Shown: positions 16,627 to 26,579, counted from the stretch's first letter. The stretch: 64,000 bases of DNA from JASBZA01 sp964392065 (GCA_964392065.1 CAYMOG010000002.1:62001-126000), one strand, 5' to 3'. Numbers and translations: made by a program. The notes: a model not told the origin generated them from the letters alone.

Positions 16627-18540
16627 ATGGCCATCTTACAAGCCCAAGGGATATCCAAGAGTTATTTCGCCAGAGATGTCCTCTCGGGAGTTGATTTAAC
16701 GTTAAATGAAGGTGAGCGTTTTGCTCTGATTGGAGATAATGGTACAGGGAAATCTACCTTTCTAAAAATTATAGCGGGTGTGGAGGAAGCCGATGTCGGC
16801 AGAATATCTATTGCTTCTACTATTACAGTCTCCTATTTATCTCAACAGATGGAAGAGTTTGAAAATCTTGAAGCTACCGTTCTAAACACCGATTTTTTAG
16901 ATGCTTTACAATCGCAATTAGAAGTTATCAGCAAGAAAATTCAAGAGGCAAGTCCTGAAGATGAGAAACGTCTTCTCCAAGAGTATCAGAGTATTCAAGA
17001 TAAGTTTGAACAACGTGGTGGTTATGCATACCGCTCAAATCTTGCCCAAGCATTGGCGGCTCTGGGTATTCATGGTGAGAAATTACATCGCCCTATTCGT
17101 ACACTCTCAGGTGGTGAACGTATGCGAGTACTCATGGCAAGAAGAATACTAGAGAATGCCGATCTCTTGTTACTAGACGAACCAACTAATCATCTAGATA
17201 TAGAAGGTTTAGAGTGGTTAGAACATTACCTTAGAAACTACAAAGGTAGCATTCTACTCATATCCCATGATCGCTATTTTATAGATAAGGTTTGTAACCG
17301 TACGGGTGAATTGGCGGGTGGAAAACTGTTTGTTTACAAGGGGAATTACTCCGACTATCAAGAACAAAAGAAAAACCGAACGGAACTTCTCACAAAAAGT
17401 ATTGAAAGTCTAGAAGAAGATTTAGAACGGCAAAAAGAAATTACGCAAACGCTTCTCTCCCACAGGAAAATGACCTCCTATCATGCGAGAGAAAAAGTCG
17501 TAGCTAAACTTGAGGATGAAATTGAAGAGGTTAGGGCTTTACTTCCCCAAACCTCTCGACGCATGAATTTCCATTTCATTTCTAATGATAAGAAAATGGA
17601 TAATGAACGCCTATTGGTGCGGCTGGAAAATGCCAATATGTCCTGGGATGAAGAGAATTATTTATTCAAGAATTTGAATTTGGAAATTTTAGCGAATAGT
17701 AAAAAAGTAATTCTTGGACCTAATGGCTCAGGTAAATCTACATTGCTCCAAATATTAATGGGTAAAATACAGAGTTTTTCTGGAGACTTGTTTGCCGTGC
17801 CAGAACTAAGTGTTGGTCACCTCGGACAGTATACGGAATTTGAAGATGAGTCTCTAAGCATTCTAGAAGAATTCGTATCGCGAACGCATGCTTTAGAAAC
17901 CGATGCTAGGAATACCCTTGCTAAGTTTGCATTTACAGGAATAGAAGTCTATAAAACTATCTCAGTATTATCAGGCGGAGAACGGGCCAGACTTTATCTA
18001 TGTTGTTTATTAGAAGAAAAACCCGATCTTCTCTATCTCGATGAACCGACTAATCATTTAGATATTCATTCTAGAGAAGTTTTGGAAGATGCTATTATAG
18101 ATTTTGATGGAGCGGTAATTGCTGTAAGTCATGACCGTTATTTTATTGAGAAGTGTGGATTTGAAATCCTAGGTTTTGTAAACCATCAGGTGAAAGAATA
18201 TGTAAATTATAATTCATATAGACATTTTGCGGCTTTGGCCACAGCTCTACCAGAAAATACCGTGTCGGATGTGAAGAAGACAACGAAAAAAAGATTCAAT
18301 ATAGGCAAATTAACGAAAGAATTAAAAGCGTTAAATCGCCAGGTACGTGTCCTAGAACAGCGCATTCATGAAACAGAAGTAGAAATCGAAATGTTTGAAG
18401 ATAAGCTTCATAATGCGGAAGATGCAGAGTATGCTGCATACGCAAATAAAACATCAGAACTTGAGGCTATGTATCAAGAATTTTTTACTTTAAGCGAAAA
18501 AGTAGAAGAGCTAAATGCTCAAATAGATGCAAACAAATAG
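16627..18540 (+). CDS. ABC-F family ATPase (YdiF-like ribosome-associated)
   Basis: ABC-F proteins bind the ribosomal E site and influence translation or antibiotic release; they have no membrane domain. This one has two ATPase domains: Walker A GDNGTGKST and GPNGSGKST, signatures LSGGERMRVL and LSGGERARLY, and DEPTNHLD in both. A charged linker lies between them and a coiled coil of about 100 residues at the C-terminus. Length and architecture resemble Bacillus YdiF. A longer frame opens at 16591, but the ATG at 16627 (MAILQAQGISKSY) follows GAAGGA and gives the usual family start, so 637 residues are annotated. It is a single plus-strand gene. Confidence 0.9.
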   Translation: MAILQAQGISKSYFARDVLSGVDLTLNEGERFALIGDNGTGKSTFLKIIAGVEEADVGRISIASTITVSYLSQQMEEFENLEATVLNTDFLDALQSQLEVISKKIQEASPEDEKRLLQEYQSIQDKFEQRGGYAYRSNLAQALAALGIHGEKLHRPIRTLSGGERMRVLMARRILENADLLLLDEPTNHLDIEGLEWLEHYLRNYKGSILLISHDRYFIDKVCNRTGELAGGKLFVYKGNYSDYQEQKKNRTELLTKSIESLEEDLERQKEITQTLLSHRKMTSYHAREKVVAKLEDEIEEVRALLPQTSRRMNFHFISNDKKMDNERLLVRLENANMSWDEENYLFKNLNLEILANSKKVILGPNGSGKSTLLQILMGKIQSFSGDLFAVPELSVGHLGQYTEFEDESLSILEEFVSRTHALETDARNTLAKFAFTGIEVYKTISVLSGGERARLYLCCLLEEKPDLLYLDEPTNHLDIHSREVLEDAIIDFDGAVIAVSHDRYFIEKCGFEILGFVNHQVKEYVNYNSYRHFAALATALPENTVSDVKKTTKKRFNIGKLTKELKALNRQVRVLEQRIHETEVEIEMFEDKLHNAEDAEYAAYANKTSELEAMYQEFFTLSEKVEELNAQIDANK

Positions 18541-18554
18541 CTCTTCTATATAGA

Positions 18555-19145
18555 CTATTTAGGTTGAACAAATGCTACGGTTTCCATAACAGGCGTATAA
18601 GGTTTTTCAAGATAATCTTTCTCAATTTGTAAAACCTGCTCGAGACCAAACACAACTTGTCCGAAACCAGCATATTGATTATCTAAATGCCCTGCGGTTT
18701 CATCCTGTAAGCAGATGAAAAACTGAGATCCTGCACTGTCAAAGGGTTGAGCTCTTGCCATAGACAATGTCCCTTGCTTGTGCTTAATATTGTTCTGTAT
18801 ACCATTGGCCGCAAACTCTCCAACTATGTAGTGTCCAGGTCCTCCACGGCCAGTGCCTTCTGGATCTCCACCTTGAATTACAAAATCCTTTTCGATTCTG
18901 TGGAATGTTAAGCCATTGTAGAATCCTTTTCCGACTAAATCCTGGAAATTTTTCACTGTTATAGGTGCTTCTTCAGGATTAAGTTCAACAACGAAAACCT
19001 TATCATCTTCCATAGTAAATTGAACGAAATTGGTCACATCATTACTGGATATATAGGGGTTTTCTGAGCTTGTTGTCTTCTCTTGACAGGAAGCCAAAAT
19101 CGGCATAAGTAATACAAAAATCAAAACAAAAATACGCTTATTCAT
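18555..19145 (-). CDS. Cyclophilin-type peptidylprolyl isomerase, lipoprotein
   Basis: The 196-residue protein has a lipoprotein signal: basic start MNKR, hydrophobic stretch and lipobox LASC with Cys20 as the lipidated residue. The mature part is a cyclophilin with FHRIEKDFVIQGGDPEGTG, SAGSQFFICLQD and the VFGLEQVL region, including the catalytic Arg of FHR and the QFF segment. It likely speeds proline isomerisation in exported proteins outside the membrane. The start follows GGAGG. It lies 53 bases after the DegT-fold gene and may be cotranscribed, with its 3' end facing the ABC-F gene 14 bases away. Confidence 0.93.
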   Translation of the reverse strand: MNKRIFVLIFVLLMPILASCQEKTTSSENPYISSNDVTNFVQFTMEDDKVFVVELNPEEAPITVKNFQDLVGKGFYNGLTFHRIEKDFVIQGGDPEGTGRGGPGHYIVGEFAANGIQNNIKHKQGTLSMARAQPFDSAGSQFFICLQDETAGHLDNQYAGFGQVVFGLEQVLQIEKDYLEKPYTPVMETVAFVQPK

Positions 19146-19198
19146 AAATCCTCCAAATGTAAATACCGTAATACTTTACTATACTCCAAACCAATCGT

Positions 19199-20344
19199 CT
19201 ATTCGTCTTTTGTATTATCTTTCCAGAAACGTCTAATGTTTGAGACAATTTCTTGAATTTCCTTGAAATCTATATAAGGATGTAAAGGTATGTTGACCCA
19301 GCGATTGATAAGATTAGCCGAGACGGGAGCGTTAGAAAGGAGAATAAGGTTCTCTAGGTTCATATTTCGGAAAATATTTTCATAGTTATACCATTCCGGT
19401 ATATTGACTGAGTAGCCTGCAAGATGCATTTCATGCATGAAACGTCCGCGTATTGTTTGATTAGGACATAGAACAACATAACTTTGCCATCCTGAACGAA
19501 ATCCACCGGGTACGAAAGGTATCTCCATTTCGTCATACAAATTATTCTCGTAGAAACTCGCATACTCTTGTAGTTTTTCGTTCTCAAAAGCAAGGTAGCT
19601 CTCTAGAGCCACGCGTAAGAAATGACTCTCCAAAGGATGAATTTTTCTATTTAATGCAGGCGTGTCGATACTCTGCGTATCTCTGTTATACCCCGTACCA
19701 TTCCAGCGTTTGACTTGCTTCTCTAAAAAAGGATGATTAGTACAAATACAAGCTCCTTCGAATAAGGCTTTGACGGTGCTTTTTTGAGAGAAATTAAGGA
19801 TCGATAAATCACCGAAACTTCCTACTTTCTCTTGTCTAATCTCTCCACCTAGGCCATGGCTTGCAATTTCCACTAGGTTTAAATGGTAACGTTCCGCTAT
19901 TTGATTAAGCGCAGGATAATCGGCTGGAAGTGCGAAACTATCCATAGCCATAACGATTTTCTTAGGGAAGCGTTCTAAATCTCCAAGTGTCTTAAGCTTC
20001 TTTTGCAAATCAAGAACATCAATCGTATATGTTTTAGGGTGCAAATCAATCAGTACGATAGAAGCTTGTGTCTCAATAACGCCTTCTAATAGGTCAAGCG
20101 GTCCTAGAGCCGGCAGAAGTATTAAATCCTTTGCATCAACTTCCATAGCTTTAAGCGCAACTGTAAGTGCGCTTTGTAAATTACGTACGAGTTCTACATG
20201 CTTACATTGCACATGTTCTTGTATCATTTCTGCAAATTTTCCATTGCTGAAATCCTCTATTTTATTCTCACTATCTAGAATCGTCGGCCAAAGCTTCTCC
20301 CAATCTTTTCTGACTTTACGATGATATTTCTCTATTGCCCGCAC
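19199..20344 (-). CDS. DegT/DnrJ-fold protein with degenerate PLP site
   Basis: The 381-residue sequence follows the fold-type I DegT/DnrJ/EryC1 pattern: DLHPKTYTIDVLDLQKKL, ALPADYPALNQIAERY and KVGSFGDLSILNF are clear. The cofactor residues are not conserved. The SGT motif reads NLQ (55-57), and the Asp that contacts the pyridine nitrogen in EDAAH reads Ile160 in VEIASHG. Lys188 and Lys192 are near the Schiff-base position, but neither aligns without a gap. Sugar aminotransferase activity is therefore doubtful, and no sugar-nucleotide genes are adjacent. It overlaps the FAD oxidoreductase gene by 13 bases. The name DegT is a fold assignment, not a function. Confidence 0.7.
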   Translation of the reverse strand: MRAIEKYHRKVRKDWEKLWPTILDSENKIEDFSNGKFAEMIQEHVQCKHVELVRNLQSALTVALKAMEVDAKDLILLPALGPLDLLEGVIETQASIVLIDLHPKTYTIDVLDLQKKLKTLGDLERFPKKIVMAMDSFALPADYPALNQIAERYHLNLVEIASHGLGGEIRQEKVGSFGDLSILNFSQKSTVKALFEGACICTNHPFLEKQVKRWNGTGYNRDTQSIDTPALNRKIHPLESHFLRVALESYLAFENEKLQEYASFYENNLYDEMEIPFVPGGFRSGWQSYVVLCPNQTIRGRFMHEMHLAGYSVNIPEWYNYENIFRNMNLENLILLSNAPVSANLINRWVNIPLHPYIDFKEIQEIVSNIRRFWKDNTKDE

Positions 20345-21687
20345 AAATTAGCTCCTAAGTATTCTAAAATATTTTCAACCACATATTCCGAACTGCGATT
20401 CGCCCAGAGTATATTATAGCCACCACAATCGCCAAAACAGTCAAGAATTTCTCCTGAGAAAAATACGCCTTCTTCCCTAGCACTCTGAAGGCTGTCTACC
20501 TTAAGATTCGTAAAATGTACTCCTCCTGTGCTGGCTTGACATTGTCCAAATCCAGAACTGCTTAATATCGGATACGCCCAAGATTTCAACTGCTTGGCCA
20601 AACGCTTTTCATGGATTTGGTGCTTCTCAATATAATACTCTAAATCTCTAGCCAAAGCTTCTGGGAAAAGGCTTAGGAGAATTAGCTTTCGATCTTCTCG
20701 AAAGCTTTGGGCTTTGGCCTGTAAGAAAGTCTCAAACTCTTGCAATGTAAAATCAGGGAAAAAATCCAGGACCAGATTATATGGCCTACGTGTCTCTAGA
20801 GAAGGAGAAATTATCTCTTGGAAATACGCTTCCGCTTCTCTACCTCGTAGAGTCTCTTCTGCTACACGATTAGGATAATAGTTGAACTTACAGGTTTCAT
20901 AAGATTCCAAATCCTTGGCGTGATGAGCATTGTAAAGCGCACTTAATTGCATAATTGGAATTCCTGATATGCCTGATTTATTGTAGTTCACTTCTCCTAT
21001 ATCTTGTCCGATTTTACGTTTAGTATTAGTTTCATAAATAGATATACCGGCACGTATTTTTACTCCTGCTAAACGTTTGGTATTGTAATCTAAGATAAAA
21101 CTATCCAGTGCAGGATACTGTGGACAGAGCACATAACCTTTTGTCTCCAAGAGTTTATATACATCAGAATTTCCCCCAAGTGCCGGATAAGCTTGACCAC
21201 CTGTACTTATTAGGAGCGCTTGTGTTGTGAGATTGCCATGGTCGGTGTGTACTTGGATTTTTTCTGACATTATCTTGTAGTTCTCAAGTTTAGAGTTAAG
21301 TAAAACGTCAATGGACAAAGTATCTATATGCCATGCGATGAGATTCAGGATAGATTCAGCTTTGAGACTTCTGGGGTAGATACCATCTGCAAGATAAGTG
21401 ACTTCCAGACCTAGTGATTTCCAAGCTCTTAGGGCAGACTGCACAGGGTCTTCGTCTAATATTTCATTAACGCGTGTAAGATCATGACTATGGAAATTAG
21501 AAAGAAGACAGGATTTGGGTGAAATATTAGCTCTACCATTTCCACTCGCCTTTAGTTTTTTGCCAATTTTATCGGATTTTTCAACAATACAAATGGACAG
21601 ATTGGGCTGTTGTTTTTTTAAGAATATTGCTGATAATAAGCCTGAGGTTCCAGCTCCAATAACAACCACGTCATAGTGTTTATTCAT
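20332..21687 (-). CDS. HI0933/BaiN-like flavoprotein (NAD(P)/FAD-dependent oxidoreductase)
   Basis: This 451-residue flavoprotein belongs to the HI0933-like group (YhiN, BaiN). The N-terminal dinucleotide fold is DVVVIGAGTSGLLSAIFL, followed by KIGKKLKASGNGRANIS, the hallmark of the family. LLISTGGQAYPALGGNSDVY is the second conserved block. The C-terminal GQCQASTGGVHFTNL and GEILDCFGDCGGYNILWA close the FAD site. The substrate is unknown for most members; one homologue has been linked to bile-acid reduction, which cannot be inferred here. It overlaps both neighbours (DegT-fold by 13 bases, CYTH by 8). Confidence 0.9.
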   Translation of the reverse strand: MNKHYDVVVIGAGTSGLLSAIFLKKQQPNLSICIVEKSDKIGKKLKASGNGRANISPKSCLLSNFHSHDLTRVNEILDEDPVQSALRAWKSLGLEVTYLADGIYPRSLKAESILNLIAWHIDTLSIDVLLNSKLENYKIMSEKIQVHTDHGNLTTQALLISTGGQAYPALGGNSDVYKLLETKGYVLCPQYPALDSFILDYNTKRLAGVKIRAGISIYETNTKRKIGQDIGEVNYNKSGISGIPIMQLSALYNAHHAKDLESYETCKFNYYPNRVAEETLRGREAEAYFQEIISPSLETRRPYNLVLDFFPDFTLQEFETFLQAKAQSFREDRKLILLSLFPEALARDLEYYIEKHQIHEKRLAKQLKSWAYPILSSSGFGQCQASTGGVHFTNLKVDSLQSAREEGVFFSGEILDCFGDCGGYNILWANRSSEYVVENILEYLGANLCGQ

Positions 21688-22321
21688 GAGACATAGACCT
21701 TAATCGCTGTAAACGCGTATATTTATTTTCACTTGGACTAATGAGTCGAAAATGGCTTTGAATAGTATGGGCGAAATTCGTAAAATGTTGTTTAGATCCT
21801 AATTTATACTCTATTTCTAATTCATAACATTTCTCTTGTATAGAATCCACTTGTAAATAGCCTTCATCCATACTTAGTACAAAATGATTATTTGTATCAA
21901 GAATATCTACTTCATGACGAATCACATCCGAAATCATGTCGGCAATAAGTTCACCTTGTATCTCATGTAAGGTTCGGATAAGTATATGATTTTCGTCTAA
22001 TCCATAATGAAGAAATGCATGGATACACTCATCTTTACTGGGAATATTTTTAGGCCAAATAACAGCATATTCTTCGCGTTCAGAATAGGTTCCTTCCATT
22101 TCTGTTTTAAGTTTTGCCGTGAGAATCTTCTGGCTTCCTTCTTGTCTTAGACGGAGTGCAATGCCTCTTGTATGTAAGAGATTATCCTGATCTCTAAAAT
22201 AATGGGCAATTTGTCTTTCTTCTTTCCATGATTTCAGAGGAAAGAGCTGCCAAAACACATCATCTTTTATCTCTTGTATTTTAAGTGATTCAGGAATATA
22301 AAACTTAAATTCAATCTCCAT
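21680..22321 (-). CDS. CYTH domain protein (triphosphate tunnel fold)
   Basis: The 213-residue protein begins MEIEFKFYIP, giving the ExExK motif (Glu2, Glu4, Lys6) of CYTH proteins. Further tunnel residues are in GIALRLRQEGSQKILTAKLK, EREEYAV, LSMDEGYL and CYELEIEYKLG. CYTH enzymes bind metal and triphosphates and include tripolyphosphatase, thiamine triphosphatase and class IV adenylate cyclase; the sequence does not decide which. The start overlap with the FAD gene and the 9-base gap to the next gene place it inside the operon. Confidence 0.88.
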   Translation of the reverse strand: MEIEFKFYIPESLKIQEIKDDVFWQLFPLKSWKEERQIAHYFRDQDNLLHTRGIALRLRQEGSQKILTAKLKTEMEGTYSEREEYAVIWPKNIPSKDECIHAFLHYGLDENHILIRTLHEIQGELIADMISDVIRHEVDILDTNNHFVLSMDEGYLQVDSIQEKCYELEIEYKLGSKQHFTNFAHTIQSHFRLISPSENKYTRLQRLRSMSHE

Positions 22322-22330
22322 AATACATCC

Positions 22331-23494
22331 TCATACATGTAGAATTTGTACACGATCTTCTGTCACAAGTAAAAGCATATTTCTATTAATAAATTTCATG
22401 CGTATGATGGTACTAGGGCTAGCAAAATAATTTCTATCGCTCATATTACTTTCATTCAATAAGTAAATACCCTGTCCATCTGAAATTGCAATTTTTCCAA
22501 AAGCCGCTTCTACATCTAGAGGCGCATTCCCTACTTCTATTCCATGACTAAGTACGCCAATGGAGTGCGTTTGGAAATCACTGTAAGGTATATAGTAAAG
22601 CTTAGTCGTAGCGTTTAACTGACCTTTGCCTAATACTGCAAAACCTTCTTCGGCAAGGGAAACATCGTGAATTTGTTCCAAGTGAAACCATGGCTTTACT
22701 TGTAAATCTTCTATTCTCATGACCTGACTTGGTCCTACTAATATTGTACTTTCTTGTGTGCTAGGCAAAATAACAGGGTAAACTAAATCTCCAGGTAACG
22801 TAATAAGTTTAGAAAGTTTAGCCTCTTTTAAATCTAAACGATAGTAAATAGGTTTCACTTGAGAACCATCGGTATTAATTAAGCTCACATCCATATAGCG
22901 ATTATCTGGAGTAAAAGCCATATTTATAATATAACCAGATTCTAAACGGTCTCTAACACGCCAATCCAGTATGTGTCGACCCTCTTCATCCAAAACACGT
23001 AAAACACCTTTGGAATTAACTTCTTCCATAAGGAACGCAGACTTACCACTATCCGATACAGCAATTTTTACAATGTTCTGATCGGTAGTTCCATGATATA
23101 AGAGGCCTTTTGTATTAAATAAATAAAAGTTGAATGCTCCTTGATCCGCTACAAGGAAGAATTTTTCATTCCGAGCAATTATGCTTCTTTGTAATTGTAC
23201 AGTCTGGTTTTTTTCATGGTCCCCGTTTAACGTTATGTAAGTAACTAAATCATTACTTACACGCATGAGATACTCATTTGAGAATGGATACACCTGCTGG
23301 CTCTCACCTTCTTTTAGAGCAAAAAGCTGATCCGTGTTGATTGCCATAAGCTGCTTATCTAATGATTCGGAAAATAACGAGCGGTTAGGTAAGGTAACGA
23401 GCAAGAAGAGTAAGCCGAAGATAAGAACAAAAGTGAGTATAACCAAGAGGAATAACTCTCTTTTCCTTTTCTTCTGCATTCCCTGTGTTTCCAT
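22331..23494 (-). CDS. Membrane-anchored protein with beta-propeller-like ectodomain (DUF5711-like)
   Basis: The 387-residue protein has a short basic N-terminus and one transmembrane helix (LFLLVILTFVLIFGLLFLLV). It then has an extracytoplasmic region of repeated short beta segments that reads like an irregular propeller. Examples of the blades are LFALKEGESQQVYPF, LVADQGAFNFYLFN, GKSAFLMEEV, NRYMDVSLIN and LVTEDRVQILHV. It resembles DUF5711 proteins of Clostridia. No catalytic residues are recognised. It is the gene between DUF4340 and CYTH in the long operon, so a role tied to the envelope is plausible but unproven. Confidence 0.65.
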   Translation of the reverse strand: METQGMQKKRKRELFLLVILTFVLIFGLLFLLVTLPNRSLFSESLDKQLMAINTDQLFALKEGESQQVYPFSNEYLMRVSNDLVTYITLNGDHEKNQTVQLQRSIIARNEKFFLVADQGAFNFYLFNTKGLLYHGTTDQNIVKIAVSDSGKSAFLMEEVNSKGVLRVLDEEGRHILDWRVRDRLESGYIINMAFTPDNRYMDVSLINTDGSQVKPIYYRLDLKEAKLSKLITLPGDLVYPVILPSTQESTILVGPSQVMRIEDLQVKPWFHLEQIHDVSLAEEGFAVLGKGQLNATTKLYYIPYSDFQTHSIGVLSHGIEVGNAPLDVEAAFGKIAISDGQGIYLLNESNMSDRNYFASPSTIIRMKFINRNMLLLVTEDRVQILHV

Positions 23495-23518
23495 TCTTCT
23501 TGCTCCATCCCATTAACT

Positions 23519-25054
23519 TTAGTTAATAATTTCTAATAATTCGTTCAAAGCTTGTCTTATACTTGGAGAATTTAAATCGTTCGTATCTTCAAAATTCGAT
23601 TTATATACATAAAATCCGGTATATTCCCCATTTTTGAATAAGTATAGAGAATCGGCACTCCGCTCTACATACTCGACAATTATATCTTCCTTCTCATTTC
23701 TCATCGTATATGAAATGCGATATTCAGGATTCTCTAGACTGGGTTCTGCTTCCAAATCAAATCCAGCAATAGTGACACCGATAACGGCTTGATAGTAACG
23801 GCTAAATGCATTTTTATTGTTCTCATTCTCCACATTTGCATCCTTACCATCAAGTGTATATGTAGGGGTCAAAGAATTGTCTTCTTCTTTTTCTGCATTG
23901 GTTGGATGGAAGATTTCCGAAGTATATTTATCCTCTCCTAATTCAACAGTAAGTGTACCTACGTCTTGAACATTAACTAGGGCTGCAAATGAATCGAAAA
24001 ACTCTACCGCAGGCATCCCTAATCGGCTTATAGAAGAACGATTTACTGTGAAGATATACTCCGTTTCTGCATCCATAGCATAGATATATTCATCAGAGAG
24101 ATTCTGTCCGAACAAGATTTTTTTCGTGCCTGCTTCACTATTAAGTTCCAATATATACTGGGGGTTATCTAATCCATACGTGCTTAGGTTTTCGCCTTGT
24201 GCCACAAACGTATGGGCTGAAAGGCTTCCCACCTCTGATAAGAAATTTACGAGATTATTGAGGTTTGCCGACCAGGTAACTGGCTCATGCATTTGCCAGT
24301 TTACTGGACTTTGCTCGGTAATTTCCTCTCTACTTAATGGAGTTAAGTTTTCAGCTTGAATTACAAAATCATCCATGATACGTTCTAGAGAAAACGTTGT
24401 AATCTCATTATGCAAGAGATTTACAATGCTGTTATCGAGTAATTCCAAAGGACTAGAAAGGATCCTTGTTGCTACACTTGTTACAACAGCAACTTCTTCT
24501 GTACTTGGATTGTAGGCGTAATAACGACCTTGTGAAGTAGAGCTTAATTCTTTACCTAAGAGAATAGTGTGTTCTGTACCATCTTCCATGTAGTACTGTA
24601 TCTGTGGATTGTCATGGGCAATTCCATATTCCTCAGCTTCATCTCGTGTTTTCTTGCCAATATTTTCTATACTGGTAATGGTCATAAGACTATTGGCGAA
24701 ACTATTCACCTTTTGTTGGTCTAATTGGACTAAACTTGGACTGCTTAGTGTCCACTCCTGAATGGCTGGTCTTTCTGGTGCCCCCGTCACAGGATTGGCA
24801 CCTTCGGGTATTGGAGTAGGGGTAGGAACAAAAGAATTTCCATCAATCTCCATGCGATGTTCAGAATTAGATACAATTAATTTATCAACCTCTTCTGCAT
24901 TTAGCGAAAGAAGGGGGGTAGCCGCCTGCACACTTGATTGCGAAGTTTCTTCTTCACTCCCCGTACCAAAATTGACCAAACGCGATAGTGCGAAGGCACC
25001 GATTAGAACAACCAGTACCACCACCATAATTACCAAAGTCCTCGTTTTTTTCAT
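23519..25054 (-). CDS. DUF4340 membrane protein of the Gld-like ABC cluster
   Basis: This 511-residue protein has one N-terminal transmembrane helix (TLVIMVVVLVVLIGAFAL) and a large exported region. DUF4340-type repeats appear twice: DNPQIQYYMEDGTEHTILLG with YYAYNPSTEEVAVV, and DNPQYILELNSEAGTKKILFG with YIYAMDAETEYIFTV. This suggests an internal duplication. A Pro- and Gly-rich segment (PTPTPIPEGANP) lies near residue 80. DUF4340 proteins are typically encoded beside GldG and an ABC-2 transporter, as here. The function is unknown. The start follows AGAGG and lies 11 bases after gldG. Confidence 0.82.
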   Translation of the reverse strand: MKKTRTLVIMVVVLVVLIGAFALSRLVNFGTGSEEETSQSSVQAATPLLSLNAEEVDKLIVSNSEHRMEIDGNSFVPTPTPIPEGANPVTGAPERPAIQEWTLSSPSLVQLDQQKVNSFANSLMTITSIENIGKKTRDEAEEYGIAHDNPQIQYYMEDGTEHTILLGKELSSTSQGRYYAYNPSTEEVAVVTSVATRILSSPLELLDNSIVNLLHNEITTFSLERIMDDFVIQAENLTPLSREEITEQSPVNWQMHEPVTWSANLNNLVNFLSEVGSLSAHTFVAQGENLSTYGLDNPQYILELNSEAGTKKILFGQNLSDEYIYAMDAETEYIFTVNRSSISRLGMPAVEFFDSFAALVNVQDVGTLTVELGEDKYTSEIFHPTNAEKEEDNSLTPTYTLDGKDANVENENNKNAFSRYYQAVIGVTIAGFDLEAEPSLENPEYRISYTMRNEKEDIIVEYVERSADSLYLFKNGEYTGFYVYKSNFEDTNDLNSPSIRQALNELLEIIN

Positions 25055-25065
25055 ATGATTACCTC

Positions 25066-26568
25066 TTAGAGCTTCTTACGGCGACGATAGGTTATAAGTG
25101 CAACGACTAATAGTGCAATAGGAACTAAACCTAAGAATACGAATCCTAATACTTGGTATAAGGATTGACTACGAGCGGGAAGATAATAACTCACAACAGG
25201 AGTAGGTTGGATAAGTAAATCACCACCATCTTGAACTTCACCACTTAACATCGTAATTGCTGAGTTGGCGATTAAATAATTCCCTGGATAATTCATCATA
25301 TTAGAGTCATTGAATAACCAAGCAGAGCCAAATACGGCAACTTGAGCAGGTTCAGTAATTGTTGAACCATCCATGTAGCCAGAGTTTTTGGCCAACATAG
25401 CAATAGAATGAACCGCTGTGTTTTCTGTTGTCTGATTTGAATCGCCATCCATGTCTAATACACCTTGATCTGATGTTTGTAGTATCGTTTGTGTTTCAAT
25501 CCATTCTTGACTATTATCTGCCGTGCGGATTTGTGCTGCTTCAATGGCTAGAGCAGATCCTGCTTGATTTGCAAAATCCGAACCGGAAGGTATCTCTGCT
25601 AAGAAAGCATTATCATACCCCGGGAAAATTCGGTCTGTATTAGTTTCTCTCACACGATTATTCGTTAGGAATAAGTTATATTCACGTAAAACTCGGTTTA
25701 GATTAGGGAGTTCACTCGTGCTGTAATTGGCAATTACGATTAAGCTGTTTCCCTTTTCGAGATAATCTAAATACATTTGAACTTCATTCTCTGCGATATC
25801 ATTACTTGGAGCGAGCATAAGCAAGAGTTCTGTATCCTCAGGAATATTGGTAGCGGTTCTTGTATCGAGCTCATCTATATAATATCTATTTTGTTCCAAT
25901 AAAAACTTTAACATTGTGAAGTTTTGTTCCAAGGCTAATTCCCCGTGTCCAGATGTTAAATAGGCTACAGGTGTCACTTCGGAGCTAACTAGACGTACAG
26001 CATTCGTTATTGATTCTTCGGCCGTATAGCCTGTTAAGTATAATTGTTGCTGTGAAGACTCTAGGGCCACTAAATCTTGTGTATTTAGAGCTTTTAACTT
26101 GCTGTGATCATGATTGGAGACGACAATTTGATTTCTAGTTAAATTGCTCGTGCCATTAGGATCTAGCGTGTCAATGATTGCAGGGTTTTGTACAGGATCA
26201 ACATATTGAACCGTTATATTATCATTAGAGTATTGCTCATATTCTTCGAGAAGTCTAGGAACGAAGCTAAGATCCCCGGAAGTTCTTTGGCCTGGGTAAT
26301 TTTCTCTCGTGCTAAGGACTGTTATGTGTACAGGGTTTTCCAAATCGCCTAAAATATTCTTCGATACATCACTTAGAGTTTGTGCCTTGTTAGGTGTCCA
26401 GTCAAATTGCAATTTATTTCCAACAACAGCATTTAATAGAGCATTTCCTACAATTACAATCGCAATCAACACAATTACAGATAGTATTGCGGTTCGTTTC
26501 AATGTTTTATTTCTACTATCGATTTTTCTCTTGTTCTTTTTGTTTTCATTTTTAATTTGTTTACTCAT
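25066..26568 (-). CDS. GldG-like extracytoplasmic ABC-associated protein
   Basis: The 500-residue protein has an N-terminal membrane helix (about residues 23-46) after a Lys-rich start and a second helix at the extreme C-terminus (VLGFVFLGLVPIALLVVALI). Between them lies a GldG/DUF4350-type region: RTSGDLSFVPRLLEEYEQYS, VAYLTSGHGELAL, DTELLLMLAPSNDIAENEV and VAVFGSAWLFND. In Bacteroidetes GldG works with GldA and GldF in gliding; in Clostridia the same trio exists without gliding and its substrate is unknown. The longer frame starts at 26592, but ATG 26568 is preceded by GAGAGG, so it is preferred. Confidence 0.82.
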   Translation of the reverse strand: MSKQIKNENKKNKRKIDSRNKTLKRTAILSVIVLIAIVIVGNALLNAVVGNKLQFDWTPNKAQTLSDVSKNILGDLENPVHITVLSTRENYPGQRTSGDLSFVPRLLEEYEQYSNDNITVQYVDPVQNPAIIDTLDPNGTSNLTRNQIVVSNHDHSKLKALNTQDLVALESSQQQLYLTGYTAEESITNAVRLVSSEVTPVAYLTSGHGELALEQNFTMLKFLLEQNRYYIDELDTRTATNIPEDTELLLMLAPSNDIAENEVQMYLDYLEKGNSLIVIANYSTSELPNLNRVLREYNLFLTNNRVRETNTDRIFPGYDNAFLAEIPSGSDFANQAGSALAIEAAQIRTADNSQEWIETQTILQTSDQGVLDMDGDSNQTTENTAVHSIAMLAKNSGYMDGSTITEPAQVAVFGSAWLFNDSNMMNYPGNYLIANSAITMLSGEVQDGGDLLIQPTPVVSYYLPARSQSLYQVLGFVFLGLVPIALLVVALITYRRRKKL

Positions 26569-26579
26569 AGTATGCCTCT

